Positions 43,229 to 50,282 of a stretch of 64,000 bases of DNA are shown here, in pieces. Origin of the DNA: JARIHD01 sp035758825 (GTDB lineage: Bacteria > Patescibacteriota > Saccharimonadia > Saccharimonadales > UBA4665); assembly GCA_035758825.1 (NCBI GenBank), contig DASTWA010000008.1, positions 248,001 to 312,000 of the forward strand, in the 5' to 3' direction. A model generated the notes under the pieces. The model had not been told where the DNA came from and searched no databases. It was given only the letters and a program-made list of their open reading frames with translations. Within the stretch, counting starts at the first letter, position 1. Every line of letters starts with the position of its first letter. The position numbers and the translations under genes were made by a program.

Positions 43229-43835
43229 TAACGACATCCTCCAGGATTGCCTGCTTATTGGCCTCAAGCTCACCAAGGATGTATTCGAGCTGGTCATTCA
43301 GGTCAATCTGGTTACCGATAGCAGCAAGTACGTAATGATTAACGACATCGGCCATATTCTCATCGAAACGCTTAATGCGGCGGGCCTTTTCGTCGGAGAC
43401 TTCTTTTTCCAGCTGGCTGGTGAGCGCGGAGCGCTGGTCGTCGATGGTCTCTTTGGTTTTCTCGATAGATTCAACGGCCAATTGCTTGGCGTCGCTAATG
43501 GCGCTTTCGTAGTTGGCAAAAGCTTCCTTCAGGTCGCGGCTGATCTGATCCTTCATGTAATCGTTCAGCTGCGAGGTTGTCAGACGCAAATCCTGTTGCA
43601 GGAACATGGCGTTCTCGCCTAATATCTTTTCGAAGTGCAAGCGGCCGCGGTTACGAAGCTCCTCACGGAATTCGTCATTAAAGATGTGCTCTACGTCCTT
43701 TTCGGCAGCGGTCTCAAAATCCTGGGCAGTCTTTTGGGCAACCGCCGTGCGGCTCAGCTTGACGGCAAGATATATAAACCCGATCCCGGCAGTACATATA
43801 CAGCCCAAGATGAGTGCCAGCCACCAAATTGTCAT
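43218..43835 (-). CDS. atpF: F-type b-like peripheral stalk protein
   Basis: 205 aa. One N-terminal membrane helix (WWLALILGCICTAGIGFIYL) is followed by about 170 aa of charged, heptad-like helix, then a short C-terminal part that could meet delta. Topology and position match subunit b, although sequence similarity is weak and the protein is longer than the usual 160 aa. It is 25 nt downstream of the c-like hairpin protein. A stator role is inferred from context. Confidence 0.7.
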   Translation of the reverse strand: MTIWWLALILGCICTAGIGFIYLAVKLSRTAVAQKTAQDFETAAEKDVEHIFNDEFREELRNRGRLHFEKILGENAMFLQQDLRLTTSQLNDYMKDQISRDLKEAFANYESAISDAKQLAVESIEKTKETIDDQRSALTSQLEKEVSDEKARRIKRFDENMADVVNHYVLAAIGNQIDLNDQLEYILGELEANKQAILEDVVNGA

Positions 43836-43860
43836 CGCCCACGCCCCAAAAGCATAACCT

Positions 43861-44700
43861 TTATATCCTTAGTACTAAATATACCGCAAAAAGACCGATT
43901 GCAAAAACAATTAGCGACATCAGCGTAACCTGTATCAAATTGCGAACAATGGAGCGTTTTGCCAGGGGGTTGCGGCCAATGGCGGTCATACCGCTGCGGA
44001 CGCCGGCAAACAGGATGCTTCCGGCAATTATAAAGCTAAGAATAATAACGGCCATGCTAACGTAAATGCGGAAGGCGCTGACCGGACGGCTCGTCACCAG
44101 TTCGGCGGCCTTAGAAAGAAAATCTGGGACGCCGGCTTCCTTTTCTTTTTCGTACAGGGGGTTGTGGGCCACCGACACTTCGATTGGCACGTGGCCCAGA
44201 CTCACCTCTTTGGGCCCCTTGTTGGTATCGAGGGTAGTCTTGCCGATCGAACGCGTCTTGCCGTCAAACCCTTTCAGAGCTTTGCCGATAACCAATTGCT
44301 GCGTCGACTCGGCCTTCATACCCACGCCATTAAGTGACGAAATCGTCACATGATCACCCTGCTTAATCGGACCGTTCTGAGTACTGACGAGGACGTCGTA
44401 CTGCCCATAGGTTGCCACGTAGACCTGCTGCGCATTACCGATATTGGTCAGGGAGACAGTTGCCTCACCCGAGGCGACCACCACTCCAAACATATCGGGG
44501 GCGTTTTGTTGGCTTAGAGCTTCTACTTTGGAGCTGTCGCCGGGCTTAAGGCGGACAATCATCCCTTTCTGCAGCGCCGATTCGCTGCCGTAGCCTTGAG
44601 TCACATTTTGGGCGCGGGCCACGCCATAGGTACAAATCGCAAACAATACCAAACCGGCAACAAGCAAGAATCGCTGGAATATTTGCTTATGCTTTCCCAT
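43861..44700 (-). CDS. Secreted-domain protein ending in a c-subunit-like helical hairpin
   Basis: 279 aa, first gene of the F1 operon. A signal peptide or anchor (about 10-30) leads to an extracellular beta-rich region (about 31-200). Two membrane helices follow (about 208-232 and 252-277), joined by a cytoplasmic loop SGMTAIGRNPLAKRS. Loop and second helix resemble F0 subunit c (GRNPEA), and the predicted topology, both ends outside, is the same. The ion-binding Glu/Asp of helix 2 is absent. No subunit a or ordinary c is encoded nearby. Confidence 0.7.
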   Translation of the reverse strand: MGKHKQIFQRFLLVAGLVLFAICTYGVARAQNVTQGYGSESALQKGMIVRLKPGDSSKVEALSQQNAPDMFGVVVASGEATVSLTNIGNAQQVYVATYGQYDVLVSTQNGPIKQGDHVTISSLNGVGMKAESTQQLVIGKALKGFDGKTRSIGKTTLDTNKGPKEVSLGHVPIEVSVAHNPLYEKEKEAGVPDFLSKAAELVTSRPVSAFRIYVSMAVIILSFIIAGSILFAGVRSGMTAIGRNPLAKRSIVRNLIQVTLMSLIVFAIGLFAVYLVLRI

Positions 44701-44737
44701 TCCCTATTAGTATATAAGGATATCGCTCAGTCGGCAA
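44701..44737 (-). promoter_or_regulatory. Promoter of the F1 operon
   Basis: Minus strand: TTGCCG (44737-44732), a 17-nt spacer and TATACT (44714-44709), then 8 nt to the ATG at 44700. It lies partly in the last codons of the cysteine desulfurase gene and allows the operon to be expressed on its own. Confidence 0.55.
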
Positions 44738-45872
44738 CGATTGTCGACAAGGTATCGACGACGCGGCGGACTGCAGCCTCATCGGTAGCCCGGCCCATAC
44801 TAAAACGCAGCGAGGCTTGGGCGTCGTGGTCGCTTATGCCCATAGCCTTAAGGACATGCGACGGCTCTTCATTACTGGCACTGCAGGCCGAACCAGCAGC
44901 GGCCATAATGCCACGCTCGTCAAGCCCGATAAGCAAACGCTCGTTGTCTTTGCCCGGCAAGGTAATATGCACATTGTTAGGCAGGCGGGTCTTGCGTGAC
45001 CCATTAATAACTACGCTTGGTATTCGCCTTTCGAGCAATGCAAAAAAGAGGTCTTGCAAAGCCTTAAGACGCCGCACCTCATCTTGTCTCATGGCCGTGG
45101 TTATATCCAGCGCCTCAGCAAGGCCAATGACGCCAGCGACATTCTCAGTACCGGCCCGCTGGCCGCGTTCCTGCCCGCCGCCGAGGATTTGCGGCTGCAA
45201 GCGTGCTTTGCTGGAGGCAAATAGGATGCCCGTTTGCTTGGGGCCGTATATCTTGCTGCCATTCAGAGTCATAAAGTCAACGCCCAGCCGCGACACATGC
45301 AAGTCGAGATAATTGGCGGCCTGAGCGGCGTCAGTGTGCAGATACAGGGGCATCAAATTGCCGGTCTTCTGGCGTGTCTTACGGATATCGGCAATCATGA
45401 GGGCGATCTGGCGTACCGGCTGGATGCTTCCGACCTCGTTGTTGGCGTACATGACGCTTACTAATGCCGTCTTGTCGTCGATCAGGGCCCGGAGAGCCTG
45501 CATGTCAACGATCCCTTGCGGCGTCACGGGCGCTTCTTTGCAGCCAAAGGCCCTCCCTGGCAGCAATACCGAATCGTGTTCAATGCTGCTAACAATGACA
45601 TTGCCGTCGGGGTATTGGCCCATAACACCGCGAATGACGAGATTATTCGCCTCGGTGGCGCCGGCCGTGCATATGGTTTCGTTAGCTCGGGATCCCAGAA
45701 CACGCGCTATCCGGCTGCGGGCAGCGTCCAAATCATTGCGGACGCCGACCGCCGCGAGATAGGTTGCAGAGGGATTAAAAAAACGCTCCGTAAAATACGG
45801 CAGCATAACAGAAGCAACCCTCGGATCCATCGGGGTTGCTGCGGCGTGGTCAAAATAGAGGGGCGCTTCCAT
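44727..45872 (-). CDS. iscS: Cysteine desulfurase (IscS/NifS class)
   Basis: PLP enzyme that takes sulfur from cysteine for Fe-S clusters and tRNA thiolation. It shows YFDHAAATPMD at the N-terminus, AGATEANN, the PLP lysine in NGSKIYGPKQTG (Ser in place of the usual His before Lys), GGGQERGQRAGTEN, and the catalytic loop Cys in GSACSASNEEPSHVL. 381 aa. It probably supplies MnmA. No iscU or other Fe-S genes are in the window. Confidence 0.95.
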   Translation of the reverse strand: MEAPLYFDHAAATPMDPRVASVMLPYFTERFFNPSATYLAAVGVRNDLDAARSRIARVLGSRANETICTAGATEANNLVIRGVMGQYPDGNVIVSSIEHDSVLLPGRAFGCKEAPVTPQGIVDMQALRALIDDKTALVSVMYANNEVGSIQPVRQIALMIADIRKTRQKTGNLMPLYLHTDAAQAANYLDLHVSRLGVDFMTLNGSKIYGPKQTGILFASSKARLQPQILGGGQERGQRAGTENVAGVIGLAEALDITTAMRQDEVRRLKALQDLFFALLERRIPSVVINGSRKTRLPNNVHITLPGKDNERLLIGLDERGIMAAAGSACSASNEEPSHVLKAMGISDHDAQASLRFSMGRATDEAAVRRVVDTLSTIVAD

Positions 45873-45895
45873 ACTAAACCTAGTATACGCCGCCC

Positions 45896-46255
45896 TTAGG
45901 CGTATAACTCGGATTGGACGAGTTGGCCGTACATGGTAACAGCTTTATAAAGCCGCTTGCCCTCTTCGAGGGTGACGTAGCGGTAGGGCTGGCCATCTTG
46001 GGCCTTTAGCACGCCGCTGGGGCGGACGTCGTAGCGGGTGGTAACAGCCCGGCGGACACCTTGCATGTCAGTCCACTCTTCGTGCCAGACCCAAGTGTGT
46101 TCATCGAGGCAAAAGAATTCACGGCGGACACCCTCTGGTACTGGGCCAAACAGCTCACCACCGATTTTCGCCTCACGGCGGATAAGATCACGGTAACGGC
46201 GGGCACGGCGTTCTTCTTCGTGCTGGCCTTTGATTGAATTCAGGATACTGAACAT
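45896..46255 (-). CDS. Hypothetical protein, 119 aa
   Basis: A soluble, charged protein with a helical, Arg/Glu-rich start (HEEERRARRYRDLIRREAK), an aromatic middle (HTWVWHEEWTD) and YRYVTLEEGKRLYKAV. The start is well supported by AAGGAG. It follows a second unknown gene by 9 nt in the metG-tatD gene string. No family is recognised. Confidence 0.7.
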   Translation of the reverse strand: MFSILNSIKGQHEEERRARRYRDLIRREAKIGGELFGPVPEGVRREFFCLDEHTWVWHEEWTDMQGVRRAVTTRYDVRPSGVLKAQDGQPYRYVTLEEGKRLYKAVTMYGQLVQSELYA

Positions 46256-46264
46256 AGTGTCTCC

Positions 46265-46603
46265 TTAAGCGGCGGGCCGCTCAACTATGGCCGGAAAATC
46301 TTCTGTCGGCTGAAGATGGCTAAAAGGTATGACATCATTTGGTGCGGCAGGCGTGTCTGGGTAGGCATGGGTAGCCACTTCACCTAGTGCGGGTTGTGCG
46401 CCAGGGAAATGTAGCAGGTTGTCTACGGGAGCATAGTCGGACTGGGTGGGGGCCACGTCGCCACGTACGGCGTCGCCAAAACCAGGCTGGTTCCGGAGGG
46501 CATCCTGCGTGCCATTGATCGATGACCCAATAATATACAAACGCTGACCCACAAGTGGGTCTTGGTTGCGTTCAATACCTTCTCGGCGTACTTTTCCTGG
46601 CAT
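46265..46603 (-). CDS. Hypothetical protein, 112 aa
   Basis: A Pro/Ala/Asn-rich, low-complexity soluble protein that is probably largely disordered (for example HAYPDTPAAPNDVIPF). It has a ribosome site GAGGTAAAG, lies 7 nt after tatD and 9 nt before the 119-aa gene. No known domain. It could work with the next gene product. Confidence 0.65.
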   Translation of the reverse strand: MPGKVRREGIERNQDPLVGQRLYIIGSSINGTQDALRNQPGFGDAVRGDVAPTQSDYAPVDNLLHFPGAQPALGEVATHAYPDTPAAPNDVIPFSHLQPTEDFPAIVERPAA

Positions 46604-46610
46604 ATTCTCT

Positions 46611-47429
46611 TTACCTCAGCCCGAAAATACTTTCGGCGTTCTCGGTTGTCCGTCTGGCTAGCTCTTCTAAGGGTTCGCCTCGTAATTCCGCTAAAAACGC
46701 CGCAGTCACACGTATGTGTTTCGGTTCACAGATATTACCACGATAAGGGGTAGGTGTCAAGAAGGGTGCATCGGTCTCGAGCACCATCTTCTCTAGTGGA
46801 ACGGCTTTTATGGCGTCAATTTGTTGTTGACGATCGGTGAAGGTGGTAATACCGTTCAGCCCGACATACAAACCCCGCTCCAAAACCTGGTCCAGCTCTT
46901 TCTGGGTGGCCGTAAAGCTGTGGATTACACCCCGGATATCTTGGTAGGAGTCAAAAATAGGCCAAAAGTCATCAAAGGCATCGCGCACATGGAACGACAT
47001 AGCCAGACCGTGTTCTAGGGCTAGCTCGATCTGAAACCGCAGGACAGTCTCTTGGTCAGCCTTAAGGGAATGGTTGTAGTAATAATCAAGGCCGCATTCG
47101 CCAACGGCTACGACGCGTTTTTGGGATGCCAAGGCTGCAAAACGCCGCAGGGCTTTATTGTTGCCGGCGTAATCCTTGGCTTCATGAGGATGGAGGCCGA
47201 TGCTCGCCCAGACGTTGTCGTGCTGTTTGGCAAAGGCAGCCGCGATCTCGCTGTCTTCGAGGGTTGTGCCGATACAAACAACCCTATTGACATCTTCTGC
47301 GGCAGCCGAAGCCAACATGTCATTGGGACTAGGCTGGCCGGCTTTTTCGTATCGCTTCCGCGTTTCGGTGTTTAGCTCGTGGGCATACACCGCCTCATGG
47401 ATGTGGCAGTGGGTATCGACTAAATCCAT
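46611..47429 (-). CDS. tatD: TatD family metal-dependent hydrolase (DNase)
   Basis: TIM-barrel hydrolase with 3'-5' DNase activity in relatives. The metal ligands are visible: DTHCHIHE, the Glu in VGECGLDYYY, the His in MSFHVRDAF, VIHSFTATQ, and the Asp in LETDAPFLTP. 272 aa. GGAGGA precedes the ATG. It begins directly after the metG stop. The metG-tatD pairing is common in bacteria. Confidence 0.94.
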   Translation of the reverse strand: MDLVDTHCHIHEAVYAHELNTETRKRYEKAGQPSPNDMLASAAAEDVNRVVCIGTTLEDSEIAAAFAKQHDNVWASIGLHPHEAKDYAGNNKALRRFAALASQKRVVAVGECGLDYYYNHSLKADQETVLRFQIELALEHGLAMSFHVRDAFDDFWPIFDSYQDIRGVIHSFTATQKELDQVLERGLYVGLNGITTFTDRQQQIDAIKAVPLEKMVLETDAPFLTPTPYRGNICEPKHIRVTAAFLAELRGEPLEELARRTTENAESIFGLR

Positions 47430-48866
47430 CTATTCCTCCCGATCAGACTTGGGAAAGAGTGTGCCTTCAATAGGGCGGACAATGCCTTCTTCGAAGACTG
47501 CCTTAATTTTTGCGGCGGTATCGGGCAAAAATGGCACCAGAAGGTCGGCAATCTCAAGCAAGCAGCTTGCCTGGTAGGCCAAAACTTCACGCAAGTGGTC
47601 GCTATCGCCTTCTTTTGCAATAGACCACGGCTTTTCTTCGTCGATGTACTGGTTAAGGCCGCGGACTTGGTCCCAGATCTCGTCCAAGGCGCGGTCAAAG
47701 CGGCATTGCACGATAGCTTCTTCGATGGGGGCTTTGTCATGCTTGGCCGGCGGAATGTCACCGATGATGCCGTTCTGGTACTTGGTAATCATAACGGCGG
47801 TACGCTGTACGGCATTGCCCAATTCGTTGGCAAGCTCATTGTTATAAGACGACTCGAAGGCATCCCAACTAAAGTCGCCATCGTTGTAGCTGGGGATATG
47901 GCGCAAGAAATAATACCTAAAGGCATCTACTCCGTACTTGTCGACGATTTCTTTGGGCGAAACGACATTGCCGATACTCTTGCTCATCTTTTTGCCGTCG
48001 AGAGTGATGTGGCCATGGACGTATAGCTGTTTTGGCAACGGTATGTTCAGGCTAAAAAGTATAGCTGGCCAGATGGCGGCATGGAAACGGATGATATCCT
48101 TGCCAATTACCTGCGTATTGGCAGGCCAATAATCTTTAAAGTCCTGGTGTTCGGGGTAGCCAAGCACGGTGATGTAGTTCATGAGGGCCTCGAACCACAC
48201 GTACATTACCTGCGTCTTGTCGCCAGGCACGGGAATGCCCCACTCCAATTTCTCCTTGGGCCGGGAAATACTAATGTCTTCCAGGCCTTCGCGGAGCACA
48301 GACAGGATTTCGTTGCGGCGGGTCTCGGGAACAATCTGGAAAGCACCGGACTCGATAGCCTCCTTAATTTGGTCGTTGTACTTACTGAGCGGAAAGAAGT
48401 AGTTCTCTTCTTCGAGTTTTTGGTATGCCTGCGGGTGGTCCGGCTTCATGCGTTCCGGGTCGGCCTGGGCTTCGGGAACGAAGGTCTCTTCTTTGACGTC
48501 GTACCAACCGGTATATTTTGCCTTGTAGATATCATGGGCAAGCGCCTTCCAGATAAGCTGGGCCCGCTGCTCGTGACCTTTGTCGGTAGTACGGATAAAG
48601 CGGTCGTTGCTGATGTTAAGCGTATGGGCAAGTTCGCGGAATTCCTGGCTCATTTTGCCGACGAGTTGTGTCGGCGTTAAGCCCAGGCTTTCGGCCTTCT
48701 GGGCAATTTTGGTGCCATGCTCGTCGGTACCGGTCGAAAAGAGCGTCGTCTCCTCGCGCTGCCGGGCTGCGCGGGCCAAAACGTCTGCCATTACAAATTC
48801 GAGGGCATGCCCCACATGGGGCTCACCGTTAACATAAGGAATAGAAGTCGTCACATAATAGTTCAT
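47430..48866 (-). CDS. metG: Methionyl-tRNA synthetase
   Basis: Charges tRNA-Met. The class I motif PYVNGEPHVGHALE stands for HIGH, TGTDEHGTKIAQKA is conserved, and KMSKS appears as GKKMSKSIGNVV. The connective peptide lacks the zinc Cys set, and there is no C-terminal tRNA-binding (EMAP/Trbp111) domain, giving 478 aa. No ribosome site precedes the ATG. A promoter 6 nt upstream suggests a leaderless mRNA, and a Met-rich leader ORF lies about 75 nt upstream. Confidence 0.96.
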   Translation of the reverse strand: MNYYVTTSIPYVNGEPHVGHALEFVMADVLARAARQREETTLFSTGTDEHGTKIAQKAESLGLTPTQLVGKMSQEFRELAHTLNISNDRFIRTTDKGHEQRAQLIWKALAHDIYKAKYTGWYDVKEETFVPEAQADPERMKPDHPQAYQKLEEENYFFPLSKYNDQIKEAIESGAFQIVPETRRNEILSVLREGLEDISISRPKEKLEWGIPVPGDKTQVMYVWFEALMNYITVLGYPEHQDFKDYWPANTQVIGKDIIRFHAAIWPAILFSLNIPLPKQLYVHGHITLDGKKMSKSIGNVVSPKEIVDKYGVDAFRYYFLRHIPSYNDGDFSWDAFESSYNNELANELGNAVQRTAVMITKYQNGIIGDIPPAKHDKAPIEEAIVQCRFDRALDEIWDQVRGLNQYIDEEKPWSIAKEGDSDHLREVLAYQASCLLEIADLLVPFLPDTAAKIKAVFEEGIVRPIEGTLFPKSDREE

Positions 48867-48902
48867 GCTATTAGTCTACCTGTTTAGAGAAGTTATGTAC
48901 AA
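48867..48902 (-). promoter_or_regulatory. metG proximal promoter, predicted leaderless
   Basis: Minus strand: TTGTAC (48902-48897), an 18-nt spacer and TAGACT (48878-48873), then 6 nt to the ATG at 48866. Both boxes deviate from consensus. Confidence 0.4.
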
Positions 48903-48918
48903 AAGTTACCAAAAATAG

Positions 48919-48998
48919 TATCAAAAAGAATTAGCCCCAGCTAGGGCATCATACGCATCACAGACATAGACAATGCGGTAGTCATATGTCCAAGTATA
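48919..48998 (-). promoter_or_regulatory. Candidate methionine attenuator upstream of metG
   Basis: Minus strand: a TATACT (48998-48993) ends 7 nt before the ATG of a Met-rich 14-codon ORF. Its stop codon lies inside a GCCC/GGGC hairpin (48947-48934), which is followed after six nt by T5 (48927-48923). The layout of leader ORF, hairpin, U-run and cognate synthetase gene resembles ribosome-mediated attenuation. The stem is short, so the mechanism is not proved. Confidence 0.45.
48941..48985 (-). CDS. Putative Met-rich leader peptide of metG
   Basis: 14 codons: MTTALSMSVMRMMP, stop TAG. Five of 14 residues are Met, four of them in the last eight codons, directly upstream of the methionyl-tRNA synthetase gene. 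There is no Shine-Dalgarno site. A -10 box 7 nt upstream would make it leaderless. Confidence 0.45.
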   Translation of the reverse strand: MTTALSMSVMRMMP

Positions 48999-49004
48999 CC
49001 ATCT

Positions 49005-49538
49005 TTAGAACAAACTGATTTGAGAATCATCCATGTTAGCCGGCGCATCGGCGTCGGGAGTAATTTGCGTCGCAATATCTACTCCCAGTAGTTCGGCAAG
49101 TTTTTCAATGATTTGCACTTGCCCTTTGGTAACTTTTTCGACAGCCACTGCCAGCGGGAACCAAGCGACCTTGTCTACCTCGGGGAATTCACTCGTCTTG
49201 CCGGATTTCGGCGGCCACTCCATCTCGAATGTATTACTCTTAACATGTTTAGGGTCAATGTCACCCTCGGCAGCCCAGGCCTTTACAATCTTATTGCTGG
49301 TCACTTTAAAATCACCCAGGCTAACAAAGGCACTACCCGGCACCTCCTGACCGGTTTCTTCCTTGAATTCCCGCTTGGCAGCCGACAGCTCATCCTCGTC
49401 GTCTTGGTACTCGCCCTTGGGGATTGACCAGGCGGCTGCATCTTTTTTGGCCCAAAATGGGCCTCCCGGATGGGCCAAGAAGACTTCTATGACTGCTGTT
49501 TTTCGGTATAAGACAATGCCTGCGCTCTGTTTTTTCAT
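49005..49538 (-). CDS. Nudix hydrolase
   Basis: 177 aa. A perfect Nudix box runs from GEYQDDEDELSAAK to REFKEETG (about 42-63). The start AGIVLYRK and the surrounding SIPKGE are typical of the DR1025/NTP-hydrolase-type family that acts on nucleoside diphosphate derivatives. The substrate is unknown. A TTAAAT 6 nt upstream of the ATG suggests a leaderless mRNA. It lies upstream of the metG leader and may read through into it. Confidence 0.9.
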   Translation of the reverse strand: MKKQSAGIVLYRKTAVIEVFLAHPGGPFWAKKDAAAWSIPKGEYQDDEDELSAAKREFKEETGQEVPGSAFVSLGDFKVTSNKIVKAWAAEGDIDPKHVKSNTFEMEWPPKSGKTSEFPEVDKVAWFPLAVAVEKVTKGQVQIIEKLAELLGVDIATQITPDADAPANMDDSQISLF

Positions 49539-49721
49539 CTGTCTATTTAAGCAAATCTTAGCGTAAGAGGTAAGACTAGGTTTCGATATACGAGCCGGTC
49601 AATGGCGTGCTTAATAGTACCCCGAGCAGTCATTAACCCGTAAGAGGCGCCAGGCGATAGGTTTATCTCGTCCTATACTTCTCGTGGTAGTCGATGATGG
49701 TCAGTATTTCTCATACAAAGT

Positions 49722-49745
49722 AAAAAGCCGACCCAGTCGACTTTT
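49722..49745 (-). terminator. Terminator downstream of tRNA-Leu
   Basis: Minus strand: AAAAG-T-CGAC, a short loop, GTCG-G-CTTTTT. It is a near-perfect stem with one mismatch, followed by a T-run, and begins about 13 nt after the tRNA-Leu CCA end. Confidence 0.6.
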
Positions 49746-49757
49746 AAAATACATTCT

Positions 49758-49844
49758 TGGTGCGCGGGGCGGGAATCGAACCCGCACGCCCTTTCGGGCA
49801 GCTGATTTTAAGTCAACCTCGGCTACCAGTTACGACACCCGCGC
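49758..49844 (-). tRNA. tRNA-Leu (UAA)
   Basis: An 87-nt class II tRNA with the CCA end encoded. The acceptor stem GCGCGGG/CCCGCGC, anticodon loop CTTAAAA (UAA at 34-36), a long variable arm GCCCGAAAGGGC, and T-arm GCGGG-TTCGATT-CCCGC all pair. The upstream HNH gene overlaps its 5' end by 15 nt. Confidence 0.97.
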
Positions 49845-50141
49845 AAGTCTGACCTTCTTATTCCTACCTCGATGTGTAGGCTGAAGGCTGTGGCAATTAG
49901 GACAGAGGATGCGCAGGTTTTCTAGTCTATTGTCTGAATGATCTCCGTTAATATGATCGAGCTCAACCGGTATACGACCGTCTTTAGACCGCTCTGCCCA
50001 ACCACATAATTCACATATAAGCTTCTTGAAACCCTCAGCGATGAGTCTTTTCTTAAGCGAAAAACTTTGGTGCTGACTTTCACGAACTAGGAGTGACTCT
50101 ATCGGTGCGGCCTGTTTTTTGGCATAGCAAAAACCTAACAT
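49830..50141 (-). CDS. HNH endonuclease between two tRNA genes
   Basis: 103 aa from the ATG at 50141 (GTG 50144 is possible). The longer frame runs back through tRNA-Cys and is unlikely to be coding there. The HNH/zinc core reads CELCGWAERSKDG, ELDHINGDHSDNRLENL and CPNCHSLQ. It belongs to the small freestanding HNH nucleases common in phages and mobile introns. The 3' end overlaps the tRNA-Leu 5' end by 15 nt, so all three lie on one strand and probably one transcript. Confidence 0.85.
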   Translation of the reverse strand: MLGFCYAKKQAAPIESLLVRESQHQSFSLKKRLIAEGFKKLICELCGWAERSKDGRIPVELDHINGDHSDNRLENLRILCPNCHSLQPTHRGRNKKVRLARVS

Positions 50142-50176
50142 CACCTGCCCTAAATGCCAACGATTTAAAGTACTCT

Positions 50177-50250
50177 TGGAGGCACCAACCGGATTCGAAC
50201 CGGTGTACAAGGTTTTGCAGACCTCTGCGTAACCACTCCGCCATGGCGCC
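50177..50250 (-). tRNA. tRNA-Cys (GCA)
   Basis: A 74-nt tRNA with encoded CCA. The acceptor stem GGCGCCA/TGGTGCC has one G-U pair, the anticodon loop is CTGCAAA (GCA), the T-arm ACCGG-TTCGAAT-CCGGT, and the discriminator U73 is typical of tRNA-Cys. Confidence 0.97.
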
Positions 50251-50282
50251 ATACTTGGAATGATACGATAATACTACTATAT

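Noticed and set aside
38814..44700. Treating this as an ordinary complete ATP synthase operon
   Set aside because: No reading frame in the region encodes subunit a, and the only hairpin protein lacks the ion-binding acid. Calling it atpE or atpB would be misleading.
49830..50252. 140-aa version of the HNH protein starting at 50252
   Set aside because: Its first 25 codons are the tRNA-Cys gene. The ATG at 50141 after the tRNA is more credible.
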